This document shows, one piece after another, positions 55,548-64,000 of a stretch of DNA of 64,000 nt. The notes beneath the pieces were generated by a model. That model saw only the letters and a program-made list of their open reading frames with translations, searched no databases and was not told the origin of the DNA. This DNA comes from Bacillota bacterium (GTDB taxonomy: Bacteria > Bacillota > Bacilli > Paenibacillales > Paenibacillaceae), in NCBI GenBank assembly GCA_023386495.1, contig JAEWJS010000032.1:3591-67590 (forward strand), given 5' to 3'. Within the stretch, counting starts at the first letter, position 1. Every line of letters starts with the position of its first letter. Made by a program: the position numbers and the translations under genes.

Positions 55548-57314
55548 ATGAGATTCATGCGGCTATTTATCGAAAATTTTCATAAGGCTACGATCAAGAA
55601 GAGAATCATGTTCATTTTTGCGACGGCGACACTGGTTCCGTTTATTTGCGTCGTGCTGCTCTCCTATCATGCGATGTCGAACATTCTATCCAGCAACTTA
55701 GAGAACAGCGTACGCAGCAATCTGAAGCAAGTGGAGCTATCCTTCGAAGGCACGATCAACAATTTGAATCACGTGACGCAGCAGCTTGCCTTCCAAGGCA
55801 GCATCGGCAAGAAGGTGGACATGCTTCTCTCCTCCGACGATCCGTTCGAGCGAACGGTGTTGCAGGAAGAAATCCATACGGAGCTGAATCTGATCACCTT
55901 CACGAACCCTACGATCGGCTTAGTCATGTATTATTCGAAGAATGACGGCTCTTATATGTTCAATAGCACGATTGTGAAAGAAGAATATGAGATACAAGCT
56001 CTGCCGCTGCTCGCGGAATATTTTCGCATCTCCTATTTCGGCCCGCATATTAGCAATGAACGTTACAATGACGAATATGTCATTTCCGCGCTCCGCAAGA
56101 TGGATTTCTCCGGGGAGCATGATGATATCTATGTGTACGTCGAGTCCCGGTTCACCATGTCTCAGAATCTATTCGAGAATAAGCTCGACGACTACTCCTC
56201 CTATCTGATCTTGGATAACGACAAGCGGATCGCATACAGCGACGCCGCGCAGGAATTTCCGGTCAATCACTATTTCGAGGATACGATGGAAGGCAGCGAT
56301 TCGGGGCTGATGAACGGCTATTATTGGTTCAAGCGTACGAGCAATCAAGGCTGGAGCATCGTGTCGCTTATCCCGAAGGACGAGTACAATAAGGAGAAGA
56401 ATCGGTGGGTCACCCAGATGATCACCTTATCCGTGCTATTCCTGGCGGTAACGTTGTCCGTAGCCTGGCTGCTGTGGAAGATGGTCTACGTTCCGCTGCA
56501 GCAATTCAATCAGGAGATCAAATCGTTAACGAAGCGGAATACGCCGCTTCCGGACACGATTCCTACCAAAATTCCGGAATTCGACTACCTGATCAAGCAA
56601 TTGCAGAATATGAAGAAGCAGATATCTGAACTTATCCAAGAAGTGCAGCTCAAGGAGAAGCGGCGTGCGGATCTGGAGGTTGAGAAGCTGCTGTACCAGA
56701 TCAATCCCCACTTCCTGATGAATACGCTCGATACCGCGCACTGGCTGGCTGCCATGAACGGGAACCGGGAGCTGGATAAGCTGATTCTATCCTTGAATAA
56801 GCTGCTATTCTATAATTTGGGCAAGCGAGGACAGGCCTCTACCATCGGAGAAGAGCTCGATTCGATTAAGCAGTACTTGACGCTGCAGAAGATTCGCTAC
56901 GACTTCGAGTTCGACGTTAGGCTGCGGGTGGATGATGACGTGCTGGATATCGCGATTCCGCGGTTTATTCTGCAGCCGATATTGGAAAATGCGCTCTATC
57001 ACGGTCTGGATGACGAGGGCTACATTCAGGTGGATGTCATGAAGGAAGAGGAACGAATCGTGATCTCGGTTCAGGATAACGGCGCAGGCATATCCGACGA
57101 GGAAATCGATCGGCTGCTGAATCAGCAGCAAGTGGAGCAGCAGCGCGCAGGGATGGGCATCGGACTCAATTACGTGAAGCGCATGGTGGATAATCAGTAC
57201 GGCGGCTTGGCAAGTCTGGAAATCGCTAGCGAGCTCGGCAAGGGTACGACCGTCTATCTGAAGGTGCCTTATAGGGAGGTGTTGCAGCTTGATCAAAGTG
57301 CTGATCGTGGATGA
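55548..57314 (+). CDS. Sensor histidine kinase (YesM type)
   Basis: A 588-residue membrane kinase: first helix (IMFIFATATLVPFICVVLL), extracellular sensor domain of about 240 residues, second helix (MITLSVLFLAVTLSVAWLLW), HAMP, the His_kinase domain with the phospho-histidine in QINPHFLMNTLDTAHW, and the ATPase domain (FILQPILENALYHGLD, GMGIGLNYVKRMV). AGAAGGAG precedes ATG 55548. The next gene, its response regulator, overlaps by 26 bases. Together they probably sense an extracellular carbohydrate and control the ABC operon that follows. Confidence 0.94.
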   Translation: MRFMRLFIENFHKATIKKRIMFIFATATLVPFICVVLLSYHAMSNILSSNLENSVRSNLKQVELSFEGTINNLNHVTQQLAFQGSIGKKVDMLLSSDDPFERTVLQEEIHTELNLITFTNPTIGLVMYYSKNDGSYMFNSTIVKEEYEIQALPLLAEYFRISYFGPHISNERYNDEYVISALRKMDFSGEHDDIYVYVESRFTMSQNLFENKLDDYSSYLILDNDKRIAYSDAAQEFPVNHYFEDTMEGSDSGLMNGYYWFKRTSNQGWSIVSLIPKDEYNKEKNRWVTQMITLSVLFLAVTLSVAWLLWKMVYVPLQQFNQEIKSLTKRNTPLPDTIPTKIPEFDYLIKQLQNMKKQISELIQEVQLKEKRRADLEVEKLLYQINPHFLMNTLDTAHWLAAMNGNRELDKLILSLNKLLFYNLGKRGQASTIGEELDSIKQYLTLQKIRYDFEFDVRLRVDDDVLDIAIPRFILQPILENALYHGLDDEGYIQVDVMKEEERIVISVQDNGAGISDEEIDRLLNQQQVEQQRAGMGIGLNYVKRMVDNQYGGLASLEIASELGKGTTVYLKVPYREVLQLDQSADRG

Positions 57315-58350
57315 CGATAATCTGGTGAGAAAAGGGCTTATGTCGATCTTGCCTTGGGAAGAGTACAACATGGAGGTTGTCGGCGAGGCGAAGAACGGCG
57401 AGAAGGCGCTTGAATTCATCGCTTCGCACCAGGTGGATCTGCTGCTTACGGACCTAGCCATGCCTGTCATGACGGGTATGGAGCTGATGCGCATTGTACG
57501 CAAGCAGTATCCGCATATTTTCGTAGTCGTGCTAACGCTGCATCAGGATTTTGAATATATCCAAGAGTGTCTCAGACTCGGCGCCATCGATTATATCGCC
57601 AAGGTCGAGATGGAGCAGGACAATTTCCAAGAGGTCATGATGCGGGTGAAAGCGCGGATTCTGGAAGAGCAAGCGAAGAACGGTTCATTGGCAGCGGCCG
57701 ATCCGGTAGACGAGACGATGCTGGCCGACCTGAAGCAGCGCGGACAAGCAATGGGCTGGGTTCATCGAGCATCCGAGTTCGAGCGATTGCTGGCAGACTT
57801 GCAGAGCCTGCAGCTGCCACCGACGAAGCTCACGTCATACCTACAATCGCAGGTCATCGTATGGGATCGGATTTATGCCTCCGTGACCGGCAACCATATC
57901 GAATGTCCGGATGAACTCCAATCATTGCCGGAGGCTAGCGAGTGGCTGCACGCGGTAAGAGAGCTGCTGGTCGGCGCCCTCGGCAGAGCTCCTTACTCGG
58001 AAGAAGTGAAGGACTGCATCGCGAGAGCGGTACAAGCGATGCACGAGGAGTTAGCCGGACCTGTCCATGCTTCCGAGATGGCCGTTAGAGTCAATATGAG
58101 CCGGAGCTACTTCAGCCAATGCTTCAAGGATCTTGTCGGCATGACCTTCAATGAGTATTTACGCCACATTCGGATCGAAAAGGCCAAGGAATATTTGCAG
58201 CATACGCATAAGACGATACAGTGGATCACCGAGAATACCGGTTATACGGATCAGAAGTATTTTAGCCGCGTATTTCACGAGAAGACAGGCATGCTGCCGA
58301 GCGAGTACCGGCAGATGAACGCATCCGGTGCACGAATGTCCGAAATTTAG
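57289..58350 (+). CDS. Response regulator with AraC-type DNA-binding domain (YesN type)
   Basis: A 353-residue regulator. Its receiver domain has VLIVDDDN, the phospho-acceptor aspartate in LLLTDLAMPVMTG and the switch lysine in YIAKVEM. The C-terminal AraC domain has ASEMAVRVNMSRSYFSQCFK and ITENTGYTDQKYFSRVFHEKTGMLPSEYR. The start TTG 57289 lies inside the kinase gene with AGGGAGG upstream, so translation is coupled. It is the partner of the kinase at 55548 and probably activates the solute-binding protein/permease operon starting at 58488. Confidence 0.94.
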   Translation: MIKVLIVDDDNLVRKGLMSILPWEEYNMEVVGEAKNGEKALEFIASHQVDLLLTDLAMPVMTGMELMRIVRKQYPHIFVVVLTLHQDFEYIQECLRLGAIDYIAKVEMEQDNFQEVMMRVKARILEEQAKNGSLAAADPVDETMLADLKQRGQAMGWVHRASEFERLLADLQSLQLPPTKLTSYLQSQVIVWDRIYASVTGNHIECPDELQSLPEASEWLHAVRELLVGALGRAPYSEEVKDCIARAVQAMHEELAGPVHASEMAVRVNMSRSYFSQCFKDLVGMTFNEYLRHIRIEKAKEYLQHTHKTIQWITENTGYTDQKYFSRVFHEKTGMLPSEYRQMNASGARMSEI

Positions 58351-58404
58351 GGGGACAAATGTCTGCAGCCGATGTCGAATCCCATGCATCACCCTACCCC
58401 AATC

Positions 58405-58449
58405 GGCAACCGCGTTCTCTCACGAATGCGGTTGCTGCCATGTTATACT
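58405..58449 (+). promoter_or_regulatory. Hairpin and extended -10 before the ABC operon
   Basis: GCAACCGC (58405-58412) pairs with GCGGTTGC (58428-58435). Just after it, TGTTATACT (58441-58449) is an extended -10. The missing -35 fits a promoter that needs an activator such as the YesN-type regulator upstream. Confidence 0.4.
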
Positions 58450-58487
58450 GAGCCCACGAGGCAATCGGATCGAAAGCAGGGAGCGAA

Positions 58488-60164
58488 ATGAAGAGAAAAA
58501 GACGATGGACCATATCTGCAATCGTCCTCATGCTGATCATGAGCGCGTGCAGCGCCTCGAACGATACCCATGAAGCGAATCGACCACAGGATGACGGGCC
58601 GCCCGATCCATTCGGCAGGTATGAGGAGCCGGTTACGCTCCGCGTGGCCATGATTATAGAGCCGACCAAGTCGCTGCTGGAAGGAGAGACGCTTCTCGAT
58701 AACCAGTACACCCGCAACATCAAGGAAAATTTGAATGTAGTCGTCGATTATTCCTTGAAAGCGTCGCCGACCAACTATGATCAGAAGGTAAGTCTGGCAA
58801 TCGCAAGCAATGATCTGCCGGATGCGATGATCGTGGGGCCTGTCGAATTGAAGCAAATGGTTGAAGCCGATCAGCTGGCAGATATGACGGAGGTATATCA
58901 GAACTACGCTTCCCCCGTCATTAAGCGAATCGTGGAGAGCACGGGCGGTGAGGCGATCAACAGCGTAACCTTCAATGGGCGCATGATGGCGCTGCCCAAC
59001 GTGCAGCTGCGGGCGGACGGCGTGCATCTGCTATGGATTCGCAAGGACTGGCTGGAACGATTGCAGCTTGATCCGCCAGAAACGATGGAACAGCTAGAAG
59101 CCGTCGCTCGTGCCTTCGTGGAGCAAGATCCGGACGGCAATAACAAGACGGATACGATCGGGCTGGCCGGTCCTGGAGCGATGGGCAAGCTGTACGCGAG
59201 CTTCCTCCAATCGACGAACATTCTCTATGGCTTTGATGGAATCTTCTCCGCCTACAATGCTTACCCCGGCTATTGGCTGAAGCGGGATGGGCAGGTCGTA
59301 TATGGTTCCACGCAGCCGGAGACCAAGGAAGCGCTGGCGAAGCTCAGGGACCTGTATGCGGCGGGCTTGATCGATCGAGATATCGGCGTGCGCCAGGAGC
59401 CTGCGGAGGTGATTGCCAGCGGAGCGGCAGGGATGTTCTTCGGACCATGGTGGGCGCCTTACGGGCCGATCGACCCTGCGAACAAGAACAATCCGCGAGC
59501 CAATTGGCAGGCTTACGCGCTTCCGCTTAACAAGAATGGCGAATATCGGCCGCACATGAGCACTTCAACTAATAAGTTCGTCGTTGTGCGCAAGGGCTAT
59601 GAGCATCCGGAAGCCGTGATGAAAATATTGAATAATCTCGTGCTTGGAGAAAGCGAAGGGACGTTCACGACCGAGAGGGGACCGACAGAATATCCGCTCA
59701 AGCTGACCTATGCGCCTTCCGATGAGACCGAATATGAAGTGAAGGCGCTTAGGCAAGTATTAGCGGGAACGGCAACCGCTCAAGAATTCTCGGATAAACC
59801 CGAGTACAAGATGTTGCGTTCCGATGCGGAGAAGATCGGACCTATCAAGCTGGAACCCCACGACCGATACGATATCCAGTATTGGAATCCTGCCAAAGAT
59901 CGGGCGATGTGGATTCGTGCCTACGCATTGATGGTAGGGGGATCCCCGCTGATCGATAACGAGATTAACGGCGTATACAGCGTCACGTATTCGCAGACTA
60001 GCACCATGGAGCGGAAGTGGGAGAAGCTTCAGAAGCTGGAGGAGGACACCTTCCTTAAGATCATATTGGGCGTCGCGCCGCTCGATACTTTCGACCAGTT
60101 CGTGGTGGAATGGCACAATGAAGGGGGAGAGCAAATCCTCCAAGAGGTTTCCGAGCTCGAGTAG
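58488..60164 (+). CDS. Solute-binding lipoprotein of an LplA-type ABC importer (first copy)
   Basis: A 558-residue lipoprotein with lipobox M-S-A-C (cysteine 21). The mature part has the LplA-type pattern: a long N-terminal strand VTLRVAMIIEPTKS, IRKDWLERLQLDPPETMEQL, and the calcium-loop-like QDPDGNNKTDTIGLAG. It should bind an oligosaccharide outside the membrane and hand it to the two permeases that follow. It is only distantly similar to the second binding protein at 62170-63972. First gene of the operon; a small attenuator hairpin follows it. Confidence 0.92.
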   Translation: MKRKRRWTISAIVLMLIMSACSASNDTHEANRPQDDGPPDPFGRYEEPVTLRVAMIIEPTKSLLEGETLLDNQYTRNIKENLNVVVDYSLKASPTNYDQKVSLAIASNDLPDAMIVGPVELKQMVEADQLADMTEVYQNYASPVIKRIVESTGGEAINSVTFNGRMMALPNVQLRADGVHLLWIRKDWLERLQLDPPETMEQLEAVARAFVEQDPDGNNKTDTIGLAGPGAMGKLYASFLQSTNILYGFDGIFSAYNAYPGYWLKRDGQVVYGSTQPETKEALAKLRDLYAAGLIDRDIGVRQEPAEVIASGAAGMFFGPWWAPYGPIDPANKNNPRANWQAYALPLNKNGEYRPHMSTSTNKFVVVRKGYEHPEAVMKILNNLVLGESEGTFTTERGPTEYPLKLTYAPSDETEYEVKALRQVLAGTATAQEFSDKPEYKMLRSDAEKIGPIKLEPHDRYDIQYWNPAKDRAMWIRAYALMVGGSPLIDNEINGVYSVTYSQTSTMERKWEKLQKLEEDTFLKIILGVAPLDTFDQFVVEWHNEGGEQILQEVSELE

Positions 60165-60194
60165 CAAGCAGGTTCTTACATTTATTAAAAAATG

Positions 60195-60214
60195 GCTGCA
60201 CGGCAGCTTTCTTT
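60195..60214 (+). terminator. Small attenuator hairpin between binding protein and permease genes
   Basis: GCTGC (60195-60199) pairs with GCAGC (60203-60207) with an A-run before and TTTCTTT after. It may reduce transcription into the permease genes so that more binding protein than permease is made. Confidence 0.4.
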
Positions 60215-60260
60215 AAGTGCGTCCGCAAAGGCAAGACGCGATACCATGAGGGGGAGCAAC

Positions 60261-61160
60261 ATGACAGCAAAGTACAAATTATTCCTAATGGCCCTGCCAT
60301 TTCTAGCACTAGCGTTCGTATTCTCTTATCTGCCGCTCTACGGATGGATCTACGCCTTCTACGATTATCGGCCTGGCATCCCGTTGTCGCAGTCGGAATT
60401 CATGGGGTTCGAATGGTTTACGTCCATTGCGTCGAATGAAGTGCAACGACAAGAGGTCATGCGTGTTCTGCGGAACACGTTCGCCATAAGTACTCTGAAT
60501 ATTCTGACTTCTGTGCTGCCGGTTCTGTTTGCCGTCTTCCTGACGGAGCTGCGCAGCACCAAGTTCAAGAAACTGGTTCAGACGCTAACGACGCTGCCGA
60601 ACTTCATCAGCTGGGTGCTTGTCTATTCGTTTGCCTTCATGCTCTTTTCTGTCAACAACGGCTTCATCAACAACTTGCTGCTGGATCTGGGATGGATCTC
60701 CACCCCGCTTAATATACTCGCCTCTGATGACCATACCTGGTTATCCATGACGTTATGGAGCGTGTGGAAAGGGCTCGGCTGGGGCGCGATCATGTATATT
60801 GCCGCCATCACGGGTATCGACCAAGAACTGTACGAGGCGGCGAGAGTTGACGGAGCCAACCGATTCCGCTTGATGTGGCACGTCACGGTTCCGGGGATTA
60901 TGCCGACGTTCTTCGTGCTCTTGCTGCTCTCGATCGGCAACTTCATCAACAACGGCATGGAGCAATTCTATGTGTTCCAGAATGCGATGAATATGCACAA
61001 TATCGAGGTTCTGGACTTGTACGTCTACAACATCGGGATGGCGAATTCCAATTTCGGCTTTGCGACGGCAGTCAGCTTGCTGAAATCACTGGTCAGCCTA
61101 TTCCTACTGTTCATTGCCAACAGCATGTCGAAGGTCATTCGCGGCGAGAGCATTTTCTAA
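60261..61160 (+). CDS. ABC transporter permease (LplB type)
   Basis: A 299-residue membrane permease with six predicted helices and the EAA loop QELYEAARVDGANRFRLMWH, which contacts the ATPase. It begins with FLMALPFLALAFVFSYLPLYG, typical of LplB-like sugar permeases. ATG 60261 has AGGGGGAG upstream and gives the family's usual length; the frame opens earlier at 60192. It pairs with the permease at 61188. No ATPase gene lies in the operon, so a shared MsmX/MsmK-type ATPase encoded elsewhere is probably used. Confidence 0.93.
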   Translation: MTAKYKLFLMALPFLALAFVFSYLPLYGWIYAFYDYRPGIPLSQSEFMGFEWFTSIASNEVQRQEVMRVLRNTFAISTLNILTSVLPVLFAVFLTELRSTKFKKLVQTLTTLPNFISWVLVYSFAFMLFSVNNGFINNLLLDLGWISTPLNILASDDHTWLSMTLWSVWKGLGWGAIMYIAAITGIDQELYEAARVDGANRFRLMWHVTVPGIMPTFFVLLLLSIGNFINNGMEQFYVFQNAMNMHNIEVLDLYVYNIGMANSNFGFATAVSLLKSLVSLFLLFIANSMSKVIRGESIF

Positions 61161-61187
61161 CTTACCGTCAACAAAGGAGACAGCGCT

Positions 61188-62075
61188 ATGCCCATCAAGG
61201 AGAAATTCACGTTCTTTCACTTTATGAACTATACGGTGTTCGCGATTATCACCATTTTATGCGTCTTCCCGTTCTATTATCTATTCATCAATACGATCAG
61301 CAACAATGATCTCAGCAGCAGAGGCCTTGTCATGTTCTATCCGAAGGACATCCATTGGACGAACTATCTGGATGTGTTCCGGATTCCAGGCTTAGGGCAG
61401 GCAGCATTGGTATCGCTCGGTCGTACGGTTCTGGGTACGATTCTGACGGTTGCGGCATCGGCTTTTCTCGGATACTTGTTCACTAAGCCCATGTGGGGCC
61501 GAAGCTTCTGGTACCGGTTCCTGATTATTACGATGTACTTCAATGCCGGTCTCATCCCATGGTATCTGACCATGCTGAATTTGGGCTTAACGAACAATTT
61601 CTGGGCGTATGTTCTGCCGGCGATCGTGCAGCCATTCTTCATCATCCTGGTCAAGACATTCGTCGAATCGACGCCGCTCGCCCTGCAGGAATCCGCACAG
61701 ATTGATGGAGCGGGGTATATGACGATCTTTGTGCGCATTATTTTCCCGCTGATCATGCCGATTCTGGCCACGATCGCGATCTTCGCCGCAGTCTCGCAGT
61801 GGAACAGCTTCACGGATACCTTGTTCCTGATCACGGATCAGAATCTGTTCACGCTGCAGTTCATCCTGTACCGGTACATGAACGAAGCGAATTCGATTGC
61901 GCAGTTAATGAAGCAGTCTACAGGCGGCGCGGTCATGGACCTCAGCAATATGGCAACGCCGACTTCGATCCAGACGACTGTGTCCATGGTTGTCGTGCTG
62001 CCGATCCTGCTGGTCTATCCGTTCTTCCAGCGGTTCTTCGTCAAAGGCATCATGATCGGCGCCGTCAAGGGTTAG
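61188..62075 (+). CDS. Carbohydrate ABC transporter permease (LplC/YtcP type)
   Basis: A 295-residue permease with six predicted helices and the EAA loop LALQESAQIDGAGYMTIFVRI. The N-terminus FTFFHFMNYTVFAIITILCVFPFYYL, here in part, and the long loop after the first helix (INTISNNDLSSRGLVMFYPKD) are usual for YtcP-type partners of LplB permeases. AAAGGAGA precedes the ATG, 27 bases after the first permease. Together the two form the membrane channel of the importer. Confidence 0.93.
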   Translation: MPIKEKFTFFHFMNYTVFAIITILCVFPFYYLFINTISNNDLSSRGLVMFYPKDIHWTNYLDVFRIPGLGQAALVSLGRTVLGTILTVAASAFLGYLFTKPMWGRSFWYRFLIITMYFNAGLIPWYLTMLNLGLTNNFWAYVLPAIVQPFFIILVKTFVESTPLALQESAQIDGAGYMTIFVRIIFPLIMPILATIAIFAAVSQWNSFTDTLFLITDQNLFTLQFILYRYMNEANSIAQLMKQSTGGAVMDLSNMATPTSIQTTVSMVVVLPILLVYPFFQRFFVKGIMIGAVKG

Positions 62076-62169
62076 GACAGAGGACTTCCATTTGAGGAGG
62101 TGAGGCTTGTATACAGCACGCAAGTCTGAGAGCATTCGCTACGCATAATAAGGGGAGGTAATGAACCAC

Positions 62170-63972
62170 ATGACGAAGAGATTATGGAAGTCGACGCTTC
62201 TCATGCTCGTATGCGCCATCATGGTCTTCACGGCTGCATGCGGCAGCAATAACAGCAATAGCAACAGCAACAATAACAGCAATAACAGTGGCAGCAGCAG
62301 TACGGATACGAGCACAGGGACAGAAGCCAGCTCGAATGATGCAGGCGAGACGCGTGAGGAAATTACGCTCGACGTATTCTCCATGCTTGCTAACTATGCC
62401 GGCGAGCAGCCAGGATGGTTCGCGAAGCTGGCGAAGGATAAGTTCAACATTAAGCTGAACATTATCGCATCGAACCTGGCCGGCGGGCAGCAGAAAATCG
62501 CGACGATGATGGCTTCGGGCGATCTGGGCGATCTCGTCGTGTTCGGCAGCAACGGCAAAGATTATCAGGATGCAATCAAGGCCGGTCTGCTCTTGGACTG
62601 GACGAAGGATGACATGCTCAATCAATACGGCAAAGGTATGCTGGAATATGCCCCTGAGGCGATTGAAGCGAACAAAAAACAATTCGGCGACGGCACCTCG
62701 GTGTACGGGATCGGATTCGACGTCGGAACGGGCGATGGTCCTTCCGAGGGCGCGACGATGACCTACGGGCCGAATCTGCGTTGGGACTTGTACCAGAAGC
62801 TGGGCAGCCCGGAGATCAAGACCTTGAACGATTACCTGCCTGTGCTGAAGCAGATGCAGGAGCTGGAGCCGAAGAGCGAATCCGGACGTCCTACCTACGG
62901 CATCTCGCTGTGGTCGGACTGGGACGGCAACTACATGACGCTTGCCAAGGTCGTCTCGCAGTTCTATGGCTACAATGAAGGCGACGGCCTGAATCCGGCG
63001 GGCCTGATCCTGACGCATCAGAATGAGGACAAGTGGCAGGGCGTGCTGGACGAAGACGGCCATTACCTGCAGGGCTTGAAGTTCTACTATGATGCGAACC
63101 AGATGGGATTGCTTGATCCGGACTCGCTGACGCAAAAATTTTCCGATGTATCGAGCAAGTTCCAAGACGGTCAAGTGCTGTTCTCCCACTTCCCGTGGGT
63201 CGACAACGTCTACAATACGCCTGAGCGTACGGCGCAGGGCAAGGGCCTTGCGCTGGTACCGTTCTCCGAGGAGAAAATTACGTCCTACGGCCAAAGCCCT
63301 TACGGCGGCAACCGGGTATGGGCGATCGGAGCGAAAGCGAAGGATCCGGCACGCGTGATGGAGTTCATCGATTGGCTGTACACGCCGGAGGGCGTGATGG
63401 AGTCGAACTACGGCCCGAAGGGCTTGGCATGGGATCTCGACGAGAACGGCAAGCCGTTCGTCACGGAATACGGCTGGAAGGCGCTTCCTGCTAACGCGGA
63501 GCCTGTGCCTGCGGAATTCGGCGGCGGTACGTTCAAGGACGGAACGAACCAGATTAACAATACGACCTTGAAGCTGACGAATATTCACCCGGAGACCGGC
63601 GAGCCGTACGACTACAATATTTGGACGTCGACGCTGAACCACAATCCTGATCCGGTAACGCAGAGTTGGCGGGAAGCGATGGGCGTCATGACGGCTAAGG
63701 AATACTTCGTGAAGCACGATATGATCGAAGTGTCCAAGCCATTCTTCACGACCGAGACACCGGCAACGCCTTCTGCCCAGATTCAGCAGATGACGACCGG
63801 CATCGGCAAGATCATCAAGGAATATTCTTGGAAAATGATCTTCGCGAAGAACGAAGCGGAGTTCAATAAGCTGAAGGATGAGATGATCACGAAGGCGAAA
63901 GGCCTTGGCTACGATGAAGTCATTCAATACGAGGTAGAGCTGGCAGAGAAGACGGTATTCCCGAATCGTTAA
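62170..63972 (+). CDS. Solute-binding lipoprotein of the ABC importer (second copy)
   Basis: A 600-residue lipoprotein with lipobox T-A-A-C (cysteine 24), then a 30-residue low-complexity Asn/Ser/Thr linker, then a family 1-like binding fold (DVFSMLANYAGEQPGWFAKLA, ASGDLGDLVVFGSNGKDYQ). ATG 62170 lies 11 bases after GGGGAGG; ATG 62161 is in frame but only two bases from it. It belongs to the same operon as the permeases, giving a second, dissimilar binding protein. The 28 bases after its stop to the window end show no clear feature. Confidence 0.92.
   Translation: MTKRLWKSTLLMLVCAIMVFTAACGSNNSNSNSNNNSNNSGSSSTDTSTGTEASSNDAGETREEITLDVFSMLANYAGEQPGWFAKLAKDKFNIKLNIIASNLAGGQQKIATMMASGDLGDLVVFGSNGKDYQDAIKAGLLLDWTKDDMLNQYGKGMLEYAPEAIEANKKQFGDGTSVYGIGFDVGTGDGPSEGATMTYGPNLRWDLYQKLGSPEIKTLNDYLPVLKQMQELEPKSESGRPTYGISLWSDWDGNYMTLAKVVSQFYGYNEGDGLNPAGLILTHQNEDKWQGVLDEDGHYLQGLKFYYDANQMGLLDPDSLTQKFSDVSSKFQDGQVLFSHFPWVDNVYNTPERTAQGKGLALVPFSEEKITSYGQSPYGGNRVWAIGAKAKDPARVMEFIDWLYTPEGVMESNYGPKGLAWDLDENGKPFVTEYGWKALPANAEPVPAEFGGGTFKDGTNQINNTTLKLTNIHPETGEPYDYNIWTSTLNHNPDPVTQSWREAMGVMTAKEYFVKHDMIEVSKPFFTTETPATPSAQIQQMTTGIGKIIKEYSWKMIFAKNEAEFNKLKDEMITKAKGLGYDEVIQYEVELAEKTVFPNR
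62241..62300 (+). repeat. AAC/AGC trinucleotide-rich stretch
   Basis: About 60 bases of AAT/AAC/AGC codons encode the Asn/Ser linker after the lipidated cysteine. Such runs can change length by slippage. Confidence 0.85.
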
Positions 63973-64000
63973 TAATACGCTTATGTATGGAACAGAGAGA

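Noticed and set aside
62182..63927. 581-codon open frame opposite the second solute-binding protein
   Set aside because: Shadow frame; the plus-strand lipoprotein has a lipobox and a ribosome-binding site.

Overview
The window looks like chromosome from an endospore-forming, Gram-positive member of the Paenibacillaceae (Paenibacillus or Cohnella type). The reasons are the alaS-ireB-ruvX-yrzB-mltG-U32 gene order shared with Bacillus, an uninterrupted sigK, S-layer homology (SLH) proteins, YesM/YesN-type two-component systems, LplB/YtcP-type sugar permeases and several glycoside hydrolases. Most genes are moderately GC-rich. The stretch around 33.0-35.5 kb is clearly AT-richer and looks acquired.

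Region 1 (1-16 kb) is housekeeping: the 3' end of alaS, ireB, ruvX, two DUF1292 genes, mltG and two U32 genes (tRNA 5-hydroxyuridine synthesis). A chemotaxis receptor follows with its own sigma-D-like promoter, then a class B penicillin-binding protein, an AI-2E-family permease, a polysaccharide deacetylase, ilvD and a DHH phosphoesterase.

Region 2 (16-26 kb) is sensory. It has a histidine kinase, solute-binding lipoprotein and response regulator operon without permeases, then a c-di-GMP-I riboswitch ahead of a chemotaxis receptor, a small unknown gene, and a siaB-siaC-siaA phospho-switch operon. A siaD diguanylate cyclase is absent from the window.

Region 3 (26-36.5 kb) has an FAH-family hydrolase, a large Ig-like/dockerin secreted protein and sigK. 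Downstream lie an SLH-rhodanese fusion, a GH27 alpha-galactosidase with a divergent AraC regulator, a tRNA-dihydrouridine synthase, a rifampin ADP-ribosyltransferase and an orphan response regulator. A 30-bp exact copy of an internal sigK segment lies at the stop codon of the dihydrouridine synthase gene, so 5.3 kb is bracketed by direct repeats.

Region 4 (36.5-55.4 kb) is cell surface and carbohydrate: an LRR/cadherin-like/SLH protein with a tandem-repeat tail, a GH51 arabinofuranosidase, a VOC protein, an RNase H-like protein, a VTC/DUF4956/CotH operon, a GH2 beta-galactosidase, an oxidoreductase, a cytosolic sensor kinase, a patatin and a copper-amine-oxidase-N-like surface protein.

Region 5 (55.5-64 kb) is a YesM/YesN two-component system followed by an ABC uptake operon with two permeases and two different solute-binding lipoproteins.

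Three copies of a roughly 183-bp palindrome-rich repeat with an intrinsic terminator core lie at 30.1, 35.5 and 42.0 kb, each between convergent genes. No rRNA, tRNA, CRISPR array, transposase or recombinase gene was seen.
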